Source of the DNA: CAYGVX01 sp964544285
GTDB lineage: Archaea; Thermoproteota; Bathyarchaeia; Bathyarchaeales; SOJC01
Assembly: GCA_964544285.1 (NCBI GenBank)
Contig: CAZJAQ010000046.1
Coordinates: 1-10,653, forward strand
DNA length: 10,653 nt
Direction: 5' to 3'
The notes under the pieces were generated by a model, which saw nothing but the letters and a program-made list of their open reading frames with translations, searched no databases and was not told the DNA's origin. Below, piece after piece: positions 6,323 to 10,653 of this stretch (position 1 is the stretch's first letter; every line of letters starts with the position of its first letter). The translations under genes were made by a program, and so were the position numbers.

Positions 6323-6784
6323 ATGCACCCCGACAAAATTCCGAAACTTCTGTACGAATTGATTAAAAACTCTCGAAGAAGCGATAGAGACTTAGCAAAG
6401 GTTCTAGGGTTTTCGCAACCCACCGTCACCAGGACGAGGAGAAAGCTTGAAGATGACAAATACGTTCTGCAGTACACGGCTGTGCCCGACTTTACCAAGC
6501 TCGGGTTCGAACTCGCCGCGTTCACCTTCACTCAGTGGCTGCCAGAGGCTGAGTCACCTTACAAATGGATTGAAAAAGACCCGCGAGTAGTGTTTGTCGC
6601 GGAGGGCAACGGTCTCAACGGGAAGAACGCCGTAATCGTCACTATGCACAAGAACTACACTGACTACTCAGACTTCGTTGCAAACTTGAGGGAAAAAACA
6701 AAAGTCGCTAATGTGAACTCCTTCATAGCAGCGTTGACTGGCGTAAAGAAGCATCTCAACCTTTCGAGCCTTGAAAAAGTCTAA
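6323..6784 (+). CDS. Lrp/AsnC-type winged-helix transcriptional regulator
   Basis: This 153-residue protein has an AsnC-like helix-turn-helix at about 18-45 (RSDRDLAKVLGFSQPTVTRT, with the second helix as recognition helix). An alpha/beta C-terminal part (about 58-140) resembles, but does not clearly match, the RAM ligand-binding domain of Lrp. In this family the C-terminal domain binds amino acids or other small effectors and forms dimers. No target or ligand can be read from the sequence. It stands alone with its own strong TATA box and converges with the copper-related genes on the other strand. The GAGGT directly touching the ATG is too close to act as a ribosome site, in line with a leaderless mRNA. 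Confidence 0.75.
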   Translation: MHPDKIPKLLYELIKNSRRSDRDLAKVLGFSQPTVTRTRRKLEDDKYVLQYTAVPDFTKLGFELAAFTFTQWLPEAESPYKWIEKDPRVVFVAEGNGLNGKNAVIVTMHKNYTDYSDFVANLREKTKVANVNSFIAALTGVKKHLNLSSLEKV

Positions 6785-6857
6785 ACCTGAGAGCTTTCAG
6801 CTTTACCTATCGTTTCAGGGATGAGAAACAAGAGACGCTTGTCTAAATCAGTTAGGG

Positions 6858-6871
6858 GAGCACGGATGCTC
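6858..6871. terminator. Small hairpin in the convergent intergenic region
   Basis: GAGCA-CGGA-TGCTC forms a 5-bp stem with a 4-base loop, between the ends of the Lrp-like gene and the YHS gene. No clear T-run follows on either strand, so a role as terminator is only possible. The rest of the 125-base gap (6785-6909) shows nothing recognisable. Confidence 0.2.
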
Positions 6872-6909
6872 TTGCTCTGTTGATCAACCGATAACGCACT
6901 ATTCGGTTT

Positions 6910-7098
6910 CTAACAGCAACAACATCCATGCCTAGAATGCCCCGAATGTTCACTACCGCCCGCATATTTCATCGGGTTCTTGTCAAAGGTCGCCTTGCAC
7001 GTCTGACTGCAGAAGTAATAGGTCTTTCCCATGTGTTCAGACTTGAACTTGGCCGTTTTCTCGTCCACATCCATGCCACAAACTGGGTCCTTAGCCAT
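6910..7098 (-). CDS. Small YHS-domain protein with His/Cys-rich tail, probable metallochaperone
   Basis: This 62-residue protein consists of one YHS/TRASH-like module: KDPVCGMDV with C7, then YYFCSQTC with C30 and C34 (C-x22-C-x3-C). A short tail, HSGHSRHGCCCC, has three histidines and four terminal cysteines. The module resembles the N-terminus of the upstream ATPase (DPVCGM, YFFCCESC). A role as soluble copper or heavy-metal carrier that hands metal to the pump, like archaeal CopM, is inferred. ATG at 7098 is chosen because GAGGTGA (7107-7113) lies 8 bases upstream; an ATG at 7125 would overlap the ATPase end and lacks such a site. It is 13 bases downstream of the ATPase stop and surely in its operon. 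Confidence 0.85.
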   Translation of the reverse strand: MAKDPVCGMDVDEKTAKFKSEHMGKTYYFCSQTCKATFDKNPMKYAGGSEHSGHSRHGCCCC

Positions 7099-7111
7099 GT
7101 TATTCTTCACC

Positions 7112-9202
7112 TCAGAATTTTTCAAACTCGAATCTAGCTAATTTCAGAGTAGCCGAATTAGTTACTACGGTTAGTGAGCTAATCGCCATCGCCCCCGCAG
7201 CGAATATTGGGTTTAACAGCCCAACAGCAGCTACCGGAACCATAACCGTGTTGTAGATGAATGCCCAGAACAGGTTGGAGTTGATTTTTTTCATGGTCCT
7301 TTTGCTCAACTCTATGCTTAGCGCAACGTCTCTCAGATCGTCTTTAATCAGCACTATACCGCCAGTCTCCTTCGCTATGTCTGTCCCGCTCCCGATCGCT
7401 ATGCCGATGTCCGACTGTGCGAGGGCAGGTGCGTCGTTAATGCCGTCACCCACCATCGCCACCGTTTTGCCCTGGCTTTGCAGGCTTTTTATGACGTCAA
7501 CTTTCTTCCACGGTAACACGTTGGCTATTACTTGATTGATGCCTAATTGTTCAGCTACGGATTTCGCGGTTCTTTCGTTGTCGCCCGTGAGCATAGTTAT
7601 CTCCAGGTTCATGCTCTTCAGCTTCTTTATCGCTTCGACAGCGTGTTCTTTCGGTGTATCCATCGCAGCGATTAGCCCTGCCGGTTTCCCGTCGACTGCT
7701 AGAATCATGGCTGTTTTTCCCTGCTTCTCGAGTTTCTGAAGGTCATCCTCCAGCTGTTTGACGTGGACGTGGTTATCTTCCATGAGTTTCCGATTGCCAA
7801 GCAAGATTTTGGTATTCTGGCACGTGCATCGTACCCCATGCCCTGGCACGGCTTCAAAAGAATCAGCATCAGGAATCGTCAAGGCAGACTGATGCGCTGC
7901 ATTCACTACTGCTTCAGCCAGCGGATGTTCCGAGCCTTTTTCCGCGATGGCTGCGAACCTCAACACGTCCTCTTCCTTGTAGTTACCATGGGGCACGACG
8001 TCCGTGACTGAAGGTTCACCCTTCGTCAAAGTTCCTGTTTTATCGAAAATTACGGTGTCGAGCTTTCTGGCTTTTTCGACGTATTCGCCGCTTCTGAGCA
8101 ACACTCCGTATTCTGCGCCCTTACCCACGCCTGCCAAGATTGCTGTGGGAGTGGCGATTCCCAGCGCACATGGACAAGCGATTAGAAGAACAGCGAGTAA
8201 GGCGAAGAAAGCGGCTGAGAAACCACTTGTGAAATACCAGTATGTGAAGGAGATTGCGGCGACGGAGAAGACTACGGGAACGAATTTTTCGACAACGCGG
8301 TCAGCGAACTTCTGAACTGGGGCACTAGAGGCTTGCGCCTCCTCGACTAGACGCACTATTTGCGATAGGGCTGTGTCTTCCCCCACCTTTGTGGCTCTGA
8401 TTTTCAACAAGCCAGCCTTGTTCATAGTGGCGCCTATGACTTCACTTCCAACACCCTTCTCAACCGGAACGCTCTCGCCAGTGATTATTTTCTCGTCCAC
8501 AGAGGAATAACCCGCAACCACCACGCCGTCTGTCGGAACCTTTTCGCCAGGTTTTACGATGATTATGTCGTCCACTTGAAGCTCATCGACTGAAATTTCA
8601 ACCTCGTTTCCGTCCTTGAGCACCCTTGCCTTTGTCGGTTGGAGTTCAAGCAGCTTGCGAATGGACGCTGCAGACCTTCTTCTTATGGTCTCTTCGATGT
8701 ACTTGCCCAACAAGACGAAGGCCAGTATCGCGATGGCGATTTCCAAGTATCCTTCTCCGCCGACTGCCATTTCTGGGAAAAAGGCATTCGCAGCCCCGTA
8801 GACCCAGCCAGCCACTACTCCTACAGATATGAGAACGTCCATGTTTATCGCTCGGTTTCTGAGCGACTTGTACGCCCCGGAAATGATGCCCCACCCGGCG
8901 AGCCACACGATTGGCGTCGACACGATGAAGATGGCGAAGTTGTAGACAGAGATACCAATTATGGTAAAGGTCATTATGACGGCTACTAAGCCGAACATCA
9001 CCAACACCCTAAGCCCCGCCACGGCTAGCACACCCACGAGCGCCATGGCGACTCTGCGCTTCATGGCTTTGAGTTCCTGTTCGGGCTGCTCGTAGGTTCG
9101 GGCGCAGGATTCGCAGCAGAAAAAGTACGTTCGGTCTCCTATCTTTCTCTTTATCGCCTTTTCGGCGTCTACGGTCATTCCGCATACGGGGTCTCTGGGC
9201 AT
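7112..9202 (-). CDS. copA: P1B-type copper-translocating ATPase with N-terminal YHS domain
   Basis: This membrane pump of 696 residues exports Cu(I) using ATP. The sequence begins with a YHS/TRASH-like module (DPVCGM with C7; FFCCESC with C29 and C33) in place of the usual HMA domain. Membrane helices of the P1B type follow. The actuator has TGES (241-244) and the membrane site CPC (343-345). The phosphorylation site is DKTGT with D387. SEHP (424-427), GDGINDAP (585-592) and the final helices with YN (650-651) and MAISS (672-676) complete the picture. CPC together with YN and MxxSS is the signature of the Cu(I)-specific P1B-1 group. ATG at 9202 starts right at the YHS module; an in-frame TTG at 9232 would add ten residues and fall on the predicted transcription start. 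The YHS gene follows; the PadR-type regulator is divergent. Confidence 0.93.
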   Translation of the reverse strand: MPRDPVCGMTVDAEKAIKRKIGDRTYFFCCESCARTYEQPEQELKAMKRRVAMALVGVLAVAGLRVLVMFGLVAVIMTFTIIGISVYNFAIFIVSTPIVWLAGWGIISGAYKSLRNRAINMDVLISVGVVAGWVYGAANAFFPEMAVGGEGYLEIAIAILAFVLLGKYIEETIRRRSAASIRKLLELQPTKARVLKDGNEVEISVDELQVDDIIIVKPGEKVPTDGVVVAGYSSVDEKIITGESVPVEKGVGSEVIGATMNKAGLLKIRATKVGEDTALSQIVRLVEEAQASSAPVQKFADRVVEKFVPVVFSVAAISFTYWYFTSGFSAAFFALLAVLLIACPCALGIATPTAILAGVGKGAEYGVLLRSGEYVEKARKLDTVIFDKTGTLTKGEPSVTDVVPHGNYKEEDVLRFAAIAEKGSEHPLAEAVVNAAHQSALTIPDADSFEAVPGHGVRCTCQNTKILLGNRKLMEDNHVHVKQLEDDLQKLEKQGKTAMILAVDGKPAGLIAAMDTPKEHAVEAIKKLKSMNLEITMLTGDNERTAKSVAEQLGINQVIANVLPWKKVDVIKSLQSQGKTVAMVGDGINDAPALAQSDIGIAIGSGTDIAKETGGIVLIKDDLRDVALSIELSKRTMKKINSNLFWAFIYNTVMVPVAAVGLLNPIFAAGAMAISSLTVVTNSATLKLARFEFEKF

Positions 9203-9253
9203 GTGGCTTTCACTTCTCGGTTCTTTTAGCAATATAGATGTGGGTTTGTCGGT

Positions 9254-9261
9254 TATTTAAA
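9254..9261 (-). promoter_or_regulatory. TATA box of the ATPase-YHS operon
   Basis: Read on the minus strand this is TTTAAATA. Transcription would begin near 9232, leaving a leader of about 30 bases to the ATG at 9202. It lies next to the repeated TATCT/AGATA elements. Confidence 0.5.
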
Positions 9262-9263
9262 TG

Positions 9264-9283
9264 TATCTTTTTTAGATATATCT
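9264..9283. promoter_or_regulatory. Candidate operator between the divergent metal genes
   Basis: Three half-sites follow one another: TATCT (9264-9268), AGATA (9274-9278) and TATCT (9279-9283). The last two form the perfect 10-base palindrome AGATATATCT (9274-9283), and the first two an inverted repeat with a 5-base spacer. The position between the two TATA boxes would let a dimeric regulator control both directions. Binding by the adjacent PadR-type protein is inference. Confidence 0.4.
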
Positions 9284-9295
9284 TCTCTGGCAATA

Positions 9296-9302
9296 TTTAT
9301 AT
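9296..9302 (+). promoter_or_regulatory. TATA box of the PadR-FTR1 operon
   Basis: TTTATAT lies about 35-41 bases before the ATG at 9337. Transcription would begin near 9323, giving a leader of about 14 bases that contains AAGGA (9326-9330), 6 bases from the start codon. Confidence 0.5.
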
Positions 9303-9336
9303 CCTTCACCACAAATATACTTCTCAAGGAAACACA

Positions 9337-9786
9337 ATGAAAACTAAGCCAGAAACAGAAGAAATCGAAGAATTCCTGTCGGACTTCTCCAGGTTCTACA
9401 TCCTCACGATTCTCTACGAAGGACCAGCCCACGGATACAGGATTCTTAGCCGTTTCAAGAAAAGCGTGGGGAAGCAGGTTAGTCCAAGCTTAGTTTATCC
9501 GTTTCTCCAACAACTCGAAGAGAGGGGCATGGTGAAGCACAGGGTCAAGCAGGTGGGTGAGAAGGAAAAGAAGGTATTCGAGCTGACAGAGGAGGGAAGG
9601 GAGCTCTGCAAGCGACTGTTCAAACGCTTCTCCAACCTGGTCTCGGTAGCCATCGAGCCCAGCATGGACGTTTGCGCCCACTGCGGCTGCAAAGTCTATG
9701 AGGGCGGGCATAGGGAAGTCATCGAGGGGAAAGAAACGATGTTTTGCTGCGTTCATTGTGCGCAATCGTACAAGCAGAGTAGGTGA
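9337..9786 (+). CDS. PadR-family regulator fused to a C-terminal TRASH-like metal-binding module
   Basis: This 149-residue protein starts with a PadR winged helix (about 12-105): FYILTILYEGPAHGYRILSR, VSPSLVYPFLQQLEERGMV and FELTEEGREL. The usual PadR C-terminal dimerisation helix is replaced by, or runs into, a compact cysteine-rich module: C113/C116/C118, H125, then FCCVHC with C137, C138, H140 and C141. The spacing C116-x20-C137-x3-C141 is that of TRASH/YHS modules, as in the neighbouring pump and carrier. The likely role is a copper (or other soft metal) sensor acting on the divergent promoter. ATG at 9337 is chosen for its AAGGA site; the frame is open to 9238, but that part is AT-rich promoter. 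The FTR1 gene overlaps or directly follows. Confidence 0.85.
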   Translation: MKTKPETEEIEEFLSDFSRFYILTILYEGPAHGYRILSRFKKSVGKQVSPSLVYPFLQQLEERGMVKHRVKQVGEKEKKVFELTEEGRELCKRLFKRFSNLVSVAIEPSMDVCAHCGCKVYEGGHREVIEGKETMFCCVHCAQSYKQSR

Positions 9787-9794
9787 AGCCTCGG

Positions 9795-10652
9795 GTGCTT
9801 GCCGTTTTTCTTCCCGCTTTTCTGATTACTTTTCGGGAAGCGCTCGAAGCCGCCTTAATAGTGGTTATCATCGCTTCGTATCTTAGGAAAATTGGGAGAG
9901 AAAGTTTACATCGCTACGTGTATTTTGGAGTGTTTGCTGCTGTGGTTTTTAGTATCTTGGTGGGGGCTGGTGTTTTCGTTGTTTTTGGGCAGTTGACGTC
10001 GCCTGCTGAGGAGGTTTTTGAGGGGGTTGCGGCTTTGACTGCCACCGCTGTTCTGTCTTACATGATTTTTTGGATGGCGAAGAGCAGCAAGAAGATACGG
10101 GCTGAAGTGGAGGAGAGGGTTGACGTTGCGGTGACTTCTGGTCAGGTGATTGGGATTTCTGTTTTGTCTTTCGTGGCAGTTTTCAGGGAGGGTGTCGAGA
10201 CTGTTCTCTTCTTGACTACGTTGTCCTTGACGGACGTGTGGGCTACGATAGCAGGCTTGGTTGGGGGCTGCGGTGTCGTAGTGTTGTTGGCTTTTGTCCT
10301 CTACAGGAGCTTCTACCGCTTGAACGTTCAGAGGGTCTTTCGGTATTCCAGCGTGTTGTTACTCGTCTTCGCTGCGGGGCTGGCAGGTTTTGGGGTGCAC
10401 GAATTATTAGAAGCGGGTGAAGCGGTCGGTGTGCAGTTTGGAGTTTTGGGGCAGCATGCCTTCGACGTTAATCCACCTTTGAACCCCGATGGGAGTTATC
10501 CGTTGTTTCATGAGAGGGGTGTGGTTGGGTCGATTCTCGCTGCGTTGGTTGGGTATGATGGTAACCCTGAGTGGTTGCGTGTGGTTGTTTATGTTGGGTA
10601 CTGGGTTGTTGTCGGTTTGTATGCCTTGCGGAGTTTTAGGGAGAAGCGATGA
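9795..10652 (+). CDS. FTR1/EfeU family iron permease
   Basis: This integral membrane protein of 285 residues has about seven membrane segments. It carries the two REXXE-type iron-binding motifs of the family: REALE in the first segment (LITFREALEAALIVV) and REGVE in the fourth (AVFREGVETVLFLTTL). The loop before the last segment has DVNPPLNPDGS, as is common in prokaryotic FTR1 proteins. FTR1 proteins import iron, typically together with a ferroxidase or other oxidising partner. GTG at 9795 is chosen because AGGTGA (9781-9786), which includes the PadR stop, lies 8 bases upstream; GTG at 9783 would add four residues and overlap the PadR gene. The gene is complete, ending in TGA at 10650-10652. 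Its coding strand is rich in G and T, unlike the PadR gene before it. Confidence 0.9.
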   Translation: MLAVFLPAFLITFREALEAALIVVIIASYLRKIGRESLHRYVYFGVFAAVVFSILVGAGVFVVFGQLTSPAEEVFEGVAALTATAVLSYMIFWMAKSSKKIRAEVEERVDVAVTSGQVIGISVLSFVAVFREGVETVLFLTTLSLTDVWATIAGLVGGCGVVVLLAFVLYRSFYRLNVQRVFRYSSVLLLVFAAGLAGFGVHELLEAGEAVGVQFGVLGQHAFDVNPPLNPDGSYPLFHERGVVGSILAALVGYDGNPEWLRVVVYVGYWVVVGLYALRSFREKR

Positions 10653-10653
10653 T
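10649..10653 (+). other. Probable start of a further operon gene (window edge)
   Basis: The last bases form ATGA: an ATG at 10649-10651 overlaps the FTR1 stop. This overlap is common between co-translated genes, so a partner of the permease may begin here. Only two bases of it beyond the ATG are in the window, and nothing can be said about its product. Confidence 0.3.

Noticed and set aside
6259..6363. Small ATG frames at 6259 and 6270 before the Lrp-like gene, with a GGAT-type purine stretch upstream
   Set aside because: They run over the strong TATA box and into the regulator in other frames, and the translations have no recognisable features.
7257..8989. Several plus-strand open frames of 60-116 codons
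   Set aside because: All lie opposite the copper ATPase, whose motifs run uninterrupted along the minus strand; they are antisense shadows.
9203..9232. TTG start at 9232 for the ATPase
   Set aside because: It coincides with the predicted transcription start and adds ten residues with no family similarity before the YHS module; ATG 9202 fits better, though a leaderless TTG start is not excluded.
9238..9336. Upstream extension of the PadR frame from ATG 9238
   Set aside because: It would translate the AT-rich divergent promoter region, including both TATA boxes; ATG 9337 has a well-spaced AAGGA site.
1..10653. Mobile element, CRISPR or defence island
   Set aside because: No transposase, integrase, Cas protein, toxin or regularly spaced repeats were seen; the genes are housekeeping and metal-homeostasis genes.

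Overview
The window looks like a chromosomal segment of an uncultured archaeon. It carries the archaeal transcription factors aMBF1 and TFE-alpha, the archaea-specific tRNA methylase Trm56, an archaeal-type HflX, a stand-alone pre-PUA protein related to archaeosine transglycosylase, and TATA-type promoters with short or absent leaders. Many genes start with TTG or GTG, and Shine-Dalgarno sites of the GGAGG/AGGTGA type are frequent. The mix is compatible with a Bathyarchaeia-like or other TACK/euryarchaeal lineage, but the sequence alone does not let me name the phylum. No tRNA, rRNA, CRISPR array or insertion sequence was seen.

Left part (1-4590), information processing. A PUA-type protein (minus strand, cut by the window edge) diverges from aMBF1-HflX-Trm56, which are packed end to end. 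Next comes TFE-alpha, an HD-domain hydrolase (TIGR00295-like) and a DUF2110 protein, again tightly packed and probably one operon.

Middle (4591-6784), stand-alone genes each with its own promoter. They are a ubiquitin-like MoaD/ThiS/SAMP protein ending in Gly-Gly, an M24 metallopeptidase (Xaa-Pro peptidase type) with all metal ligands, and an Lrp/AsnC-type regulator that appears to be leaderless. The 180-base gap before the MoaD-like gene holds two adjoining inverted repeats.

Right part (6910-10652), a metal-homeostasis island. On the minus strand lie a P1B-type copper ATPase, whose N-terminus is a YHS/TRASH-like module instead of the usual HMA domain, and a 62-residue YHS protein with a His/Cys-rich tail ending in four cysteines. 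Divergent from them is a PadR-family regulator fused to a C-terminal TRASH-like cysteine module, followed by an FTR1/EfeU-type iron permease and, from an ATGA overlap at the window edge, probably a further gene. Regulator, pump and small carrier thus share the same kind of cysteine module. This suggests a Cu-export circuit related in plan to the known archaeal copT-copM-copA systems, but with a PadR DNA-binding domain and physically coupled to iron uptake. This is the most interesting part of the window.
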